From positions 124,001 to 188,000 of the forward strand of contig CBDIHI010000007.1 in the NCBI GenBank assembly GCA_965279075.1: a stretch of DNA of 64,000 nt, in the 5' to 3' direction. The position numbers and the translations under genes were made by a program. This stretch comes from SZAS-79 sp965279075 (GTDB lineage: Bacteria > Pseudomonadota > Gammaproteobacteria > Burkholderiales > SG8-39). Position 1 is the stretch's first letter. Each line of letters starts with the position of its first letter. Positions 40,575 through 49,503 of this stretch are shown here, piece after piece. The notes under the pieces were generated by a model, which was not told the origin of the DNA, ran no database searches, and saw only the letters and a list, made by a program, of their open reading frames with translations.

Positions 40575-41197
40575 TGCATCGCCCCGAGCGCCTCGCGCAC
40601 CAGCGGCAGCGTCAGCGGGCGCTGGCGCGAAAGGGAATAGTCGTCCAGGTGGGCGAGGATCGCGACCAGGGTAGGGAGGTCCCGCCGGACGTGGGTCAGC
40701 AGGTAGGCCACGACCTCGTCGTTGATCCGCAGGCCGCGCCGGGCCGCTTCCTCGCGCAGGTAGGTCGCCTTCTCGAGGTCGGTCAGCGTGTGCACCTGGT
40801 AGACGAGGCCCCAGGCGAGCCGGCTCTTCAGGTCCTCGCGCAGCGCGAGTTGCGCGGGCGGCGCGGTGCCTGACGCGAGCACGGCAGGGCGCGGTACGCG
40901 GCCGGGTTCACGCGCTTCGTTGATGCGGTTGAACAGCGCTACCTGGCCCGCCTCGTCCAGCGCGTCGGCGTCGTCGGCGACAACGAGGCGCCCCGGGTCC
41001 GCGGCGGCGCGCAGCGTGGCCTGCAGGAGGTGCGAGCGGCCGGAGCCGCGGCTGCCCCACAGGTAGAAGACCGTCTCGGCAAGGTGTCCCGCGGCGAGGT
41101 CCTTCAGCCGGGCGACGAGTTCCTCGTTCCGGCCGGTGACGAATCCCTCGAATGCGGGCTCGGGCGGCGGAGAGATCCCGAGGACCAGCTGGCGCAT
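40571..41197 (-). CDS. hda: Regulatory inactivator of DnaA, Hda-like
   Basis: 208 residues, only a AAA+ domain as in Hda, lacking DnaA's DNA-binding domain. The P-loop is unusual, WGSRGSGRSHLL, with R-S where GKS/GKT is normal, so nucleotide binding may be altered. Sensor-like RLAWGLVYQVHTLTD and the C-terminal HVRRDLPTLVAILAHLDDYS are recognisable. The N-terminus RQLVLGISPPPEPAFEGFV is of the clamp-binding type. With the beta clamp it stimulates ATP hydrolysis on DnaA after initiation. Two bp after perM and overlapping the HAD gene. Confidence 0.9.
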   Translation of the reverse strand: MRQLVLGISPPPEPAFEGFVTGRNEELVARLKDLAAGHLAETVFYLWGSRGSGRSHLLQATLRAAADPGRLVVADDADALDEAGQVALFNRINEAREPGRVPRPAVLASGTAPPAQLALREDLKSRLAWGLVYQVHTLTDLEKATYLREEAARRGLRINDEVVAYLLTHVRRDLPTLVAILAHLDDYSLSRQRPLTLPLVREALGAMQ

Positions 41198-41199
41198 GG

Positions 41200-42294
41200 T
41201 CACTGCCTGTCTTCCCCGCGCGAGGGATCGGTGTCGCGCCCGTAGAGCGGGCTGGCGAGGTAGGCCGCGCCCAGGTGGCGCATGCCGACGAGCAGCGCGG
41301 CGCTCGCGGGCAGCGCCAGGAGCACGCCGAAAAAGCCGAACACCTGGCCGAAGGCGAGCAGCGCGAAGATCACCGCGACCGGGTGCAGGCCGATGCGCTT
41401 GCCCACCAGCATAGGGGTGACCAGCATGCCTTCGAGGGCCTGGCCCGCGCCGAACGCGACCCAGACGAACAGCACGCCGGTGAAACTGTCGAACTGCAGG
41501 AGCGCGGCGACGGTGCCGAGCACGGTGCCGATGAACGCGCCCACGTAGGGGATGAACACCAGCCCGCCGGTGATGATGCCGATCGGCAGCGCGAAATCGA
41601 GGCCGGCAATCCACAGCGCGCCGGAGTAGAAGGCGACCATGACGACGATGACGAGCAACTGCCCGCGAAGGAACTCGGCCAGCACCGCGTCGATCTCGCC
41701 GGCGATGCCGGCGACCTGCGCGCGGCGCTGCCGCGGGATCATGCGGTCGATGCGCGCGATGAGGTCGTTCCAGTCGCGCAGCAGGTAGAACAGCACGACC
41801 GGCACCAGCAGCAGGTTCACCAGGAACCCGAGCAGGGCCAGCCCGCCGATCTGCAGCGACCCCAGGATCTGCGACACGAGGCCCTTGTTGGTCTGCAGCA
41901 GCTGGGTGAGGAAAAGCTTGGCCGACTCGAGGTCGAAGATGATCGACACGCCCATGTGGGCCTGCATCAGCGGCGCCACGTTGTTGTTCAGCCAGGTGAG
42001 GAAGTCCGGCAGGCGCTCGAACATCATGCGCGCTTCCTTGTAGAAGAGCGGCAGGACCACCAGCAGGAGCGCGCCGACCACGATGGCCGTGAGCAGGATC
42101 GCCGCAACCACCGCGAGCGAACGGCCCAGGGTGGCGGAAAGGCGGTTTACGAGCGGGTTGAGCACATAGGCGATGATCGCCCCCGCCAGGAAGGGCGCGA
42201 GGATGGGCGAGAGCAGCCAGACCAGCCATCCGCCGATCGACGCAATGACAAGCCACGCCCACATGCGCGGATTCGCGAAGCCAAGCCCATTCAT
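41200..42294 (-). CDS. perM: AI-2E / PerM-family permease
   Basis: 364 residues with seven or eight membrane helices and a central cytoplasmic/periplasmic coiled region (residues about 90-150). Family marks are the LLSPILAPFLAGAIIAYVLN start and the end GQVFGFFGVLLALPASAALLV. The family was named after an AI-2 exporter, but most members' cargo is unknown. Divergent from purM, an arrangement widely conserved in proteobacteria (purM / perM-hda). First gene of the long minus-strand run. Confidence 0.88.
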   Translation of the reverse strand: MNGLGFANPRMWAWLVIASIGGWLVWLLSPILAPFLAGAIIAYVLNPLVNRLSATLGRSLAVVAAILLTAIVVGALLLVVLPLFYKEARMMFERLPDFLTWLNNNVAPLMQAHMGVSIIFDLESAKLFLTQLLQTNKGLVSQILGSLQIGGLALLGFLVNLLLVPVVLFYLLRDWNDLIARIDRMIPRQRRAQVAGIAGEIDAVLAEFLRGQLLVIVVMVAFYSGALWIAGLDFALPIGIITGGLVFIPYVGAFIGTVLGTVAALLQFDSFTGVLFVWVAFGAGQALEGMLVTPMLVGKRIGLHPVAVIFALLAFGQVFGFFGVLLALPASAALLVGMRHLGAAYLASPLYGRDTDPSRGEDRQ

Positions 42295-42300
42295 TTGACG

Positions 42301-42306
42301 TAAAAT
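42301..42306 (+). promoter_or_regulatory. Putative -10 box of purM
   Basis: TAAAAT, preceded directly by TTGACG at 42295-42300, lies 77 bp before the purM ATG in the perM/purM divergent gap. There is no matching -35 at a normal distance. The same G-TAAAAT appears ahead of dnaE and the class I aminotransferase. Confidence 0.33.
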
Positions 42307-42383
42307 TCGGGGAGGAAAAGACGGATTGCCTGTGCCGTCACTTTACCACGCGCCTCGCGGCGCACCTGCCCCCAGTTTCCACG

Positions 42384-43412
42384 ATGAGCAAAGGCCTTTC
42401 CTACCGCGACGCCGGTGTCGACATCGACGCGGGCGACGCCCTTGTAGAGACCATCAAGCCGTACGCGCGCCGCACGATGCGGCCCGAGGTCCTCGCCGGG
42501 ATCGGCGGCTTCGGCGCGCTGATGGAGATCCCGAAGAAATACCGCCAGCCGGTGCTCGTCTCGGGCACCGACGGCGTGGGCACCAAGCTGAAGCTCGCCT
42601 TCGCGCTGGGCCGCCACGACACGGTCGGCATCGACCTCGTCGCGATGAGCGTCAACGACGTGCTGGTGCAGGGTGCGGAGCCGCTCTTCTTCCTCGACTA
42701 TTTCGCCTGCGGCAAGCTCGACAACGCGGTCGCCGCCGACGTCATCAAGGGCATTGCGCAGGGCTGCGAATATGCCGGCTGCGCGCTGATCGGCGGCGAG
42801 ACGGCCGAAATGCCGGGGATGTACCCGGCTGGTGAGTACGATCTGGCGGGGTTCTGCGTGGGCGTGGTGGAGAAGGAAAGCATCATCACCGGGAAGACGA
42901 TCGTGCCGGGTGATGTTGTGCTCGGCCTTGCCTCAAGCGGCGCGCATTCCAATGGTTACTCGCTCGTGCGCAAGATCCTCGAGCGCGCCAAGCCGGATTT
43001 GAAAGCAGACTTCCACGGCCGGCCTTTGGAAGACGTCCTGATCGAACCGACGCGCATCTACGTGAAGTCCGCATTGGCCCTGATGCATGCGCTGCCGGTC
43101 AAGGGTCTCGCGCACATCACGGGCGGCGGCATCACCGGCAACGTGCCGCGCGTGCTGCCCGAGGGTACGCGCGCGGTGATCGACGGCAAGTCCTGGCCGC
43201 GGCCGCCGCTGTTCGACTGGCTGAAGTCCGAGGGCGGCGTGGCCGAGGACGAGATGCACCGCGTCTTCAACTGCGGCATCGGCATGGTGATCGTCGTCGC
43301 GAAGGAATACGCGGCGCAGGCGATGAAGTTGCTGGCGGACGCGGGCGAGACGGTGTGGGAGATCGGGCGCATCGAGAAGCACGAGGGCGGCGAGCAGACG
43401 GTGGTCGTCTAG
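42384..43412 (+). CDS. purM: Phosphoribosylformylglycinamidine cyclo-ligase (AIR synthetase)
   Basis: 342 residues. ATP-dependent closure of the imidazole ring in purine synthesis. Hallmarks: LSYRDAGVDIDAGDALV, the metal/phosphate loop SGTDGVGTKLKLAF, AMSVNDVLVQGAEPLFFLDY, LIGGETAEMPGMY, LASSGAHSNGYSLVRKI, and HITGGGITGNVPRVLP. Length and all loops normal. Confidence 0.97.
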   Translation: MSKGLSYRDAGVDIDAGDALVETIKPYARRTMRPEVLAGIGGFGALMEIPKKYRQPVLVSGTDGVGTKLKLAFALGRHDTVGIDLVAMSVNDVLVQGAEPLFFLDYFACGKLDNAVAADVIKGIAQGCEYAGCALIGGETAEMPGMYPAGEYDLAGFCVGVVEKESIITGKTIVPGDVVLGLASSGAHSNGYSLVRKILERAKPDLKADFHGRPLEDVLIEPTRIYVKSALALMHALPVKGLAHITGGGITGNVPRVLPEGTRAVIDGKSWPRPPLFDWLKSEGGVAEDEMHRVFNCGIGMVIVVAKEYAAQAMKLLADAGETVWEIGRIEKHEGGEQTVVV

Positions 43413-43549
43413 CGTAGCGGCGGTCGCCGGTCGGCCCTGTCCATGGGCCAATTCTTGAAGATTCTATTCGTAAACACAAGTACAGGAGCCGCTCTCCTGC
43501 CAGTTGGTGTATTGGTAAAGGTACATTCTCCTCTGAACCGGCCCTTCGC

Positions 43550-44434
43550 CTAAGACCCCCGGCGCGCCACGTAGATCCCCACCAGCACCACCGCCCCTCC
43601 CGCCACCTGCAGCGCCACCAGCGGCTCCCCCAGCAGCACCCACGCAAAAACGCCCGCCATCACAGGCTGCAGCAGCAGGCTGACCGACGAGAACGACGCG
43701 GGAAGGTGGGCGAGCGCGTACGCGATGAGCCCCTGCCCGCAAGCGTGTGAGATGAGAGCGATGCCGATGAGTTTCCACCAGCCGGCAGTGCTCACCGGGA
43801 GCATCTGCTCCCCGGTCGCAAGCGCAATCGGCAGCAGCATCAGTGCTGTGAGCGTGGTGGTCACCGCCATCAGCCTGAGCGCCCCCAGCCCCCGGTCGCG
43901 CAGGCTTTTCACGTTGAGCAGGTACCAGGCGTAGAACAGCGCGGTGATGACCCCGAACGCGTCGCCCAGCAACGCGGTGCGCGAGAAAGCGACGCTGGTG
44001 CTGACCAGCATGCCCACGCCGGCCAGCGCCGTAACCAGCCCGGCGAGGAACAAGCGCGTGGGCTTCTGCCGGAAGAGGATCCAAGCGGCGAGCGTGACGA
44101 AGATCGCCGCGAGGTTGGCGAGCAGCGTGGAATTGGCCACCGAAGTCAGCTTGACCGAGAAGTGCCAGAAGACGAGGTCGCCGGTGAACGCGGCGGCGGC
44201 GGAGACGAGCAGCCAGAACGGCGGTTTGGTTGAAGCAGGCGCTTCGCTGCCGCGGCCGAAAGCCGCATACATCAGCCACAAGGCCGGCACCGCCAGCGCG
44301 ACCCGCCAGAACGCCGTCGCCGTAGGCCCGGTCTCGGATACGCGCACGAAAATGGGCGACAGGGCGATGCAGACCGCGCCCAGCAGCAGCGCGGCCAGGG
44401 CGAGCCCCTCGCGAGGGCGGATTGTGGGGCGCAT
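43550..44434 (-). CDS. EamA (drug/metabolite) family transporter
   Basis: 294 residues with ten membrane helices in two EamA repeats. Marks are SPIFVRVSETGPTATAFWR in repeat one and PASFSSVSLLLQPVMAGVFA with LLGEP in repeat two. Probably exports a metabolite; the cargo is not evident. A GATAAT box on the coding strand ends 7 nt before the ATG, predicting a leaderless or nearly leaderless transcript. The 137 bp downstream towards purM hold only a 6-bp hairpin (43483-43499) and no gene. Confidence 0.88.
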   Translation of the reverse strand: MRPTIRPREGLALAALLLGAVCIALSPIFVRVSETGPTATAFWRVALAVPALWLMYAAFGRGSEAPASTKPPFWLLVSAAAAFTGDLVFWHFSVKLTSVANSTLLANLAAIFVTLAAWILFRQKPTRLFLAGLVTALAGVGMLVSTSVAFSRTALLGDAFGVITALFYAWYLLNVKSLRDRGLGALRLMAVTTTLTALMLLPIALATGEQMLPVSTAGWWKLIGIALISHACGQGLIAYALAHLPASFSSVSLLLQPVMAGVFAWVLLGEPLVALQVAGGAVVLVGIYVARRGS

Positions 44435-44473
44435 TGCGGCAATTATCGCAGCGCCGGCCGGAGGTGCGGGTGG

Positions 44474-44479
44474 TAAAAT
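44474..44479 (+). promoter_or_regulatory. Putative -10 box of dnaE
   Basis: TAAAAT lies 12 bp before the dnaE ATG, within GGTAAAATTTT. It predicts a leader of about 5 nt. No -35 match is seen in the GC-rich sequence upstream. Confidence 0.38.
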
Positions 44480-44491
44480 TTTCGCGCCCCC

Positions 44492-47400
44492 ATGAATACG
44501 CCCCCGCGCTTCGTCCACCTCCGGCTGCACAGCGAATATTCGGTGACGGACGGCATCGTCCGCATCGACGAAGCGGTCGCGCATGCGGCGGCGGACGGCA
44601 TGCCGGCGCTCGCGATCACGGACGCCGGCAACCTGTTCGGGATGGTGAAGTTCTACAAGGCGGCCCGCGGCAGCGGCCTGAAGCCGGTGGTCGGCGCCGA
44701 CTGCTGGGTGCAGAACGGCACCGACCGCGACAAGCCTTCCCGCATCCTCCTGCTGGTGGCCTCCCATGCCGGCTACCTTAGGCTGTGCGAGCTGCTGTCG
44801 CGCGCGTGGCTTTCCAACCAGCATCGCGCGCGCGCCGAGATCGACAAGGCCTGGCTGAAGGAAGGCGGCACCGAAGGCCTGATCGCGCTGTCGGGCGCCG
44901 GGGGCGGCGACGTGGGGCAGGCGCTCGCGTCGAACAACCTGCCCGCGGCCGAGGCGCTCGCGGCGGAGTGGGCGGCGCTGTTCCCGAAGCGCTTCTACCT
45001 CGAGCTGCAGCGCGCGGCGCTGCCGCAGACCGAGACGCTGGTCGCCCGTACGGTGACGCTCGCGACCCGGCTGAAGCTGCCCGTGGTGGCGACCCACCCG
45101 GTGCAGTTCATCGCGAAGGACGACTACAAGGCGCACGAGGCGCGCGTCTGCATCTCGCAGGGCTACGTGCTCGGCGACCAGCGTCGCCCGAAGCAGTTCA
45201 CGCCCGAGCAGTACTTCAAGACCCAGGACGAGATGGCGCAGCTGTTCGCCGACATCCCGCAGGCGCTGGAGAACTCGGTCGAGATCGCGCGGCGCTGCAG
45301 CCTGTCGGTGGAGTTGGGCAAGTCGAAGCTGCCCGTGTTCCCGACGCCGAAGGGCGAGACGATCGAGGACTACCTGCACCAGCAGAGCGAGCAGGGCCTG
45401 GACACGCGGCTGCAGAAGCTCTTCCCGGACCCGGCCGAGCGCGAAACAAAGGCGCCAATTTACCGCGCGCGCCTAGAGTTCGAGATCAGGACCATCCTGC
45501 AGATGGGCTTTCCGGGCTACTTCCTGATCGTGGCCGACTTCATCAACTGGGCCAAGAACAACGGCGTCCCGGTCGGTCCGGGCCGCGGCTCGGGCGCTGG
45601 GTCGCTGGTCGCGTATTCGCTCGGCATCACCGACCTCGACCCGCTGCGCTACGAGCTGCTGTTCGAGCGCTTCCTGAACCCGGAGCGCGTGTCGATGCCC
45701 GACTTCGACATCGACTTCTGCCAGGACGGCCGCGACAAGGTGATCGGCTACGTGCGCGAGAAATACGGCGCGGCGAGCGTTTCGCAGATCGCCACTTTCG
45801 GGACGATGGCGGCGCGCGCAGTGGTGCGCGACTGCGGCCGGGTGCTCGACCTCGGCTACAACTTCTGCGACCAGATCGCCAAGCTCATCCCCTTCCAGCC
45901 GGGCAAGACGATCACGCTGCAGATGGCGCGCGAGATGGAGCCGTTGCTGGCCGAGCGGGAGCAGAAGGAGGACGAGGTCCGGGAGCTCCTCGAGCTCGGC
46001 GGGAAGCTCGAGGGCCTCACGCGCAACGTCGGCATGCACGCGGGCGGCGTGCTGATCGCGCCGGGCAAGCTGACGGACTTCTGCCCGCTGTACGCGGCGG
46101 AGGGCACCGAGAACGTGATCTCGCAGCTCGACAAGGACGACGTCGAGGCGGTCGGCCTCGTCAAGTTCGACTTCCTCGGGCTGACGACGCTGACCGTGCT
46201 CGACTGGGCCGTGCGGTACGTGAAGCTGCTCGGCGAAACGGGCTTCGACCTCGAGAAGGTGCCGCTCGACGACCAGGCCAGCTACCAGCTGCTCGCCGCG
46301 GGCAACACCGCCGCGGTGTTCCAGCTGGAATCCTCCGGCATGCGCGACATGATCAGGAAGGCGAAGCCCGACCGCTTCGAGGACATCATCGCGCTGGTCG
46401 CGCTGTACCGCCCCGGCCCGATGGACCTGATCCCGGACTTCATCGATCGCAAGCACGGCAAGCGCTTCGAGTACCTGCACCCCCTGCTCGAGCCCATCCT
46501 CGAGCCGACCTACGGGATCATGGTCTACCAGGAGCAGGTGATGCAGGCCGCGCAGGTCTGCGCCGGGTACTCGCTGGGCGGCGCGGACCTGCTGCGCCGC
46601 GCGATGGGCAAGAAGAATGCCGAGGAGATGGCCCAGCAGCGCGAGATCTTCGTCACCGGCGCGAAGCAGAAGGAGATCGGCGCGAACAAGGCGAACGAGA
46701 TCTTCGACTACATGGAGAAGTTCGCCGGCTACGGCTTCAACAAGTCCCACGCAGCCGCCTACGCGCTCGTCGCGTACCACACGGCCTACCTGAAGGCGCA
46801 CCACCCGTCGGCGTTCATGGCGGCCAACTTCTCGGCCATCATGGACGACACCGACAAGGTGCGTTCCATCCACAAGGACTGCGTGGCCAACGGCCTCGTG
46901 ATCCTGCCGCCCGACGTGAACGCCTCCGACTACCGCTTCACGCCGGTGGACGCGAAGACCATCAGGTACGGCCTGGGCGGGATCCGCGGCACGGGCCGCT
47001 CGGCGATCGAGGCGATCCTCGCGACGCGAAAGTCGGATGGCTCCTTCAAGGGCCTGTTCGACTTCTGCCGCCGCGTGGACAAGCGGGTCGTGAACCGGCG
47101 CGCGATCGAGGCGATGGTGCGCGCCGGCGCGTTCGACAACATCGACGCCAACCGCGCGAGCATGCTCGCCTCGGTCGGCCTCGCCATGGAGGCGGCCGAG
47201 CAGGACGAGCGCCAGGCCTCGCAGGAAAGCCTCTTCGGCGACCCCTCCGAGTCGCGGGGCGCGGCGTTCAAGCTGGTCGAGACGCGGCCCTGGGACATGA
47301 AGCAGCGCCTGATCGAGGAAAAGGCCGCGCTCGGGTTCACGCTCTCGGGACACCTCTTCAACGCGTACGCCAACGACCTGCAGGGATTTTCGCGCACGCC

Positions 47401-47965
47401 GCTCGCCAAGCTCGCGCCGGTGCAGGGCACCGCGTGGCTGGCCGGCGTGATCGCCGGGGTGCGCGTGCAGATGACGCGGCGCGGCAAGATGGTCGTGCTG
47501 ACGCTGGACGACGGCACTGCGCAGGTCGAGGTCACCGTGTTCAACGAGCTGTACGACCGGCACCGCGACAAGCTGAAGGAGGACGCCCTGCTGGTCGCGG
47601 TCTGCAAGGTGCAGGTCCCGCGCGACGAATCGTTCGGCGGGCTGAGGATCTCGGCGGAGGACCTGCTCGACCTGTCCGCGCTGCGCGCCCGGTACGCGCA
47701 GAAGCTGAGGCTCGACATCAACGGCCAGGCCGACGCGAAGAAGCTGAAAAACTACCTTGCGCCTTTCAAGGTAGGCGGGACGACTGCGGGCGCAGGCGGC
47801 GGCTGCCCGGTGGTCGTCCACTACCACAACGGGTCGGCCGAAGTCGACGTGGCCCTCGGTGCGGACTGGCGGGTGCGGCCGGACGACCAGCTGCTGGCGC
47901 AACTGGAGGACTGGCTGTCGCCGGCGGGGGTCAGGGTGGTCTATTCGTTCGCTTCGCCGGGATGA
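44492..47965 (+). CDS. dnaE: DNA polymerase III alpha subunit
   Basis: 1157 residues, the standard replicative DnaE1 length. N-terminal PHP domain (FVHLRLHSEYSVTDGIV, residues 7-23); polymerase core with the catalytic aspartates in MPDFDIDFCQDGRDKVIGYV and PVGPGRGSGAGSLVAYSLGI; thumb/finger segment YQEQVMQAAQVCAGYSLGGA and FAGYGFNKSHAAAYALVAYH; a C-terminal OB domain (GVIAGVRVQMTRRGKMVVLT) and tau-binding tail. The true replicase rather than DnaE2/ImuC, given length and lack of imuB/lexA neighbours. Confidence 0.97.
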   Translation: MNTPPRFVHLRLHSEYSVTDGIVRIDEAVAHAAADGMPALAITDAGNLFGMVKFYKAARGSGLKPVVGADCWVQNGTDRDKPSRILLLVASHAGYLRLCELLSRAWLSNQHRARAEIDKAWLKEGGTEGLIALSGAGGGDVGQALASNNLPAAEALAAEWAALFPKRFYLELQRAALPQTETLVARTVTLATRLKLPVVATHPVQFIAKDDYKAHEARVCISQGYVLGDQRRPKQFTPEQYFKTQDEMAQLFADIPQALENSVEIARRCSLSVELGKSKLPVFPTPKGETIEDYLHQQSEQGLDTRLQKLFPDPAERETKAPIYRARLEFEIRTILQMGFPGYFLIVADFINWAKNNGVPVGPGRGSGAGSLVAYSLGITDLDPLRYELLFERFLNPERVSMPDFDIDFCQDGRDKVIGYVREKYGAASVSQIATFGTMAARAVVRDCGRVLDLGYNFCDQIAKLIPFQPGKTITLQMAREMEPLLAEREQKEDEVRELLELGGKLEGLTRNVGMHAGGVLIAPGKLTDFCPLYAAEGTENVISQLDKDDVEAVGLVKFDFLGLTTLTVLDWAVRYVKLLGETGFDLEKVPLDDQASYQLLAAGNTAAVFQLESSGMRDMIRKAKPDRFEDIIALVALYRPGPMDLIPDFIDRKHGKRFEYLHPLLEPILEPTYGIMVYQEQVMQAAQVCAGYSLGGADLLRRAMGKKNAEEMAQQREIFVTGAKQKEIGANKANEIFDYMEKFAGYGFNKSHAAAYALVAYHTAYLKAHHPSAFMAANFSAIMDDTDKVRSIHKDCVANGLVILPPDVNASDYRFTPVDAKTIRYGLGGIRGTGRSAIEAILATRKSDGSFKGLFDFCRRVDKRVVNRRAIEAMVRAGAFDNIDANRASMLASVGLAMEAAEQDERQASQESLFGDPSESRGAAFKLVETRPWDMKQRLIEEKAALGFTLSGHLFNAYANDLQGFSRTPLAKLAPVQGTAWLAGVIAGVRVQMTRRGKMVVLTLDDGTAQVEVTVFNELYDRHRDKLKEDALLVAVCKVQVPRDESFGGLRISAEDLLDLSALRARYAQKLRLDINGQADAKKLKNYLAPFKVGGTTAGAGGGCPVVVHYHNGSAEVDVALGADWRVRPDDQLLAQLEDWLSPAGVRVVYSFASPG

Positions 47966-47975
47966 TTGTCGCGGT

Positions 47976-47989
47976 TTGACCTAGGTCAA
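47976..47989 (+). promoter_or_regulatory. FNR/ANR-type binding site
   Basis: TTGACCTAGGTCAA is a perfect 14-bp palindrome of the CRP/FNR class (TTGAC/T-N4-A/GTCAA). A -10-like CAGAAT is at 48011-48016. If transcription starts about 48023-48024, the palindrome is centred near -41, the class II activator position. The controlled gene is the His-rich protein starting at 48068. Confidence 0.62.
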
Positions 47990-48067
47990 TCCATGGTTCG
48001 CGCGGCGTCCCAGAATGGGGAATCGAGCGGCCGGCCTGCGCTCCCGCACCAACCCAAAGGAAACCAC

Positions 48068-48466
48068 ATGTCCCACCTCCACGCGGTCGTCTGGCTCGAC
48101 CACAGCGAAGCCCACGTGATGCATATCGGCAAGGACGACGTGGAGAAGTTCACGGCGCACGCTTCCGACAAGCACCCGCACCTGCACCACAAGCGGGGAG
48201 CGACCGGGTCCGGCCACCGGGGCGAGGACGCGGCCTACTTCGATTCGGTCGTGAAGCTTCTGGGCGATTCGCAGGAGATCCTGCTCGTCGGCCCGGGCAG
48301 CGCCAAGCTCGAGCTCGTCAAGCACCTCAAGCACCTCCACAAGCATCACGCCGGGATGGTAGGCCGGGTAATGGGCGTGGAGAGCGCCGACCACCCGACC
48401 GACGCCCAGGTCGTGGCGCACGCGCGCAAGTACTTCGCGGCCAAGGACCAGATGCTCGGTCGCTAG
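48068..48466 (+). CDS. Histidine-rich eRF1/Dom34-like ('translational machinery') protein
   Basis: 132 residues from the ATG at 48068, with a purine-rich AAAGGAAA site. No membrane segment. Of the 132 residues, about 20 are histidine, concentrated in DKHPHLHHKRGATGSGHRG and in HLKHLHKHHAGMVGRV. The fold is probably the RNase-H-like core seen in eRF1/Dom34 domain 2: an N-terminal H-A-V-V-W-L-D-H-S-E-A strand, and L-L-V-G-P-G-S-A-K-L-E-L near the middle. Relatives are annotated as translational machinery protein, but no function is proven. The FNR-type box upstream suggests expression under low oxygen; the histidines could bind metal. Confidence 0.72.
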   Translation: MSHLHAVVWLDHSEAHVMHIGKDDVEKFTAHASDKHPHLHHKRGATGSGHRGEDAAYFDSVVKLLGDSQEILLVGPGSAKLELVKHLKHLHKHHAGMVGRVMGVESADHPTDAQVVAHARKYFAAKDQMLGR

Positions 48467-48485
48467 CCCCGCCTTCCAAGGACCG

Positions 48486-49469
48486 CTATTCGGTCGCCCG
48501 GATGTTGCGGTCCTTCGCGATCTTCGAATAGGTGTCGTACTCGGACTTCAGGAAGGCCGCGAATTCGGTGGTCGTGTCGCCCACCGGCTCCACGCCCTGC
48601 GACAGCAGCTTCTCGCGCATCGCGGGCTCCCGGACGATCTTGCCGATCTCCGCGGCAATCCGGTCGATCACGGCCTGCGGCGTCTTCGCGGGCATGTACA
48701 CGCCCATCCAGTTGGTGAACCGGTAACCCTTCATCCCGGGCAGTTCCGCGACCGTGGCCACGTCGGGCATCGCCGAGGAGCGCTTTTCGCTCGTCACCGC
48801 GAGGATGCGGAGCTTGCCGCTCTTCGCGTGCGGCACCGTGGGCGGCATGCCGACGATGCCCACGGGGACCTGCCCGCCAAGGAGGTCCGTGACCGCCGGC
48901 GCCGCGCCGCGATACGGGACGTGCACCAGGGCGATCCCGGCCAGCGCGTTGAGCGACTCGCCCGCAAACTGCATCGAGCTGCCCGTGCCTGGCGTACCGT
49001 ACGAGTACTTGCCCGGCGAGGCTTTCGCGAGCGCGATGAATTCCGCCAGCGTTTTCGCAGGCACCGATGGGTGCGCCGCAATCACGAGCGGCGTCTCGCC
49101 GATCAGCGTCACCGGGGCGAGGTCGCGGGCCGGGTCGTAATTGACCTTCTGCCCGACGATCGGCCCGACCAGGACTTCGGCCGGCGAGGCGACGAGGAAG
49201 GTGTAGCCGTCAGGTGCGCTCTTGGCGACGATGTCCGCGCCGATCGTCCCGGAAGCGCCGCCGCGGTTGTCGATGACCATGCTGGTCTTGAGCACTTCGC
49301 CCAGGCGCTGCGCGACTGAGCGGGAGACGAAATCCACGCCCCCGCCGGGCGGGTAGGGGACGACAACGCGAATCGGCTTTTCCGGCCACGCTTGCGCAAA
49401 AGCCGGGATGTTGAGCGCGGCGCCGGCCGCGAGCGTCGCGCCTAGCGCGAGTGCCTTGATCGTCTTCAT
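48486..49469 (-). CDS. Bug/TctC-family periplasmic binding protein
   Basis: 327 residues from an ATG with AGGAGGGG ahead. A signal peptide (KTIKALALGATLAAGAAL... cleavage near AFAQA) is followed by the Bug pattern: P-I-R-V-V-V-P-Y-P-P-G-G-G-V-D, V-I-D-N-R-G-G-A-S-G-T-I-G-A, H-V-P-Y-R-G-A-A-P-A. Binds an unknown carboxylate or related anion in the periplasm. Lies 34 bp downstream of the sulfatase gene on the same strand, so both may be controlled by the divergent GntR regulator and serve one substrate. No TctAB permease in the window. Confidence 0.9.
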   Translation of the reverse strand: MKTIKALALGATLAAGAALNIPAFAQAWPEKPIRVVVPYPPGGGVDFVSRSVAQRLGEVLKTSMVIDNRGGASGTIGADIVAKSAPDGYTFLVASPAEVLVGPIVGQKVNYDPARDLAPVTLIGETPLVIAAHPSVPAKTLAEFIALAKASPGKYSYGTPGTGSSMQFAGESLNALAGIALVHVPYRGAAPAVTDLLGGQVPVGIVGMPPTVPHAKSGKLRILAVTSEKRSSAMPDVATVAELPGMKGYRFTNWMGVYMPAKTPQAVIDRIAAEIGKIVREPAMREKLLSQGVEPVGDTTTEFAAFLKSEYDTYSKIAKDRNIRATE

Positions 49470-49503
49470 TGTCCCCTCCTGGGATCGGTCTGTTTTATTG
49501 TGG

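Noticed and set aside
43483..43499. Hairpin CAGGAG-N5-CTCCTG as terminator of purM or the EamA gene
   Set aside because: Only 6 bp and no T run on either strand.
45473..47902. 809-codon minus-strand open frame inside dnaE
   Set aside because: Antisense shadow of a certain gene; composition is typical of shadows.
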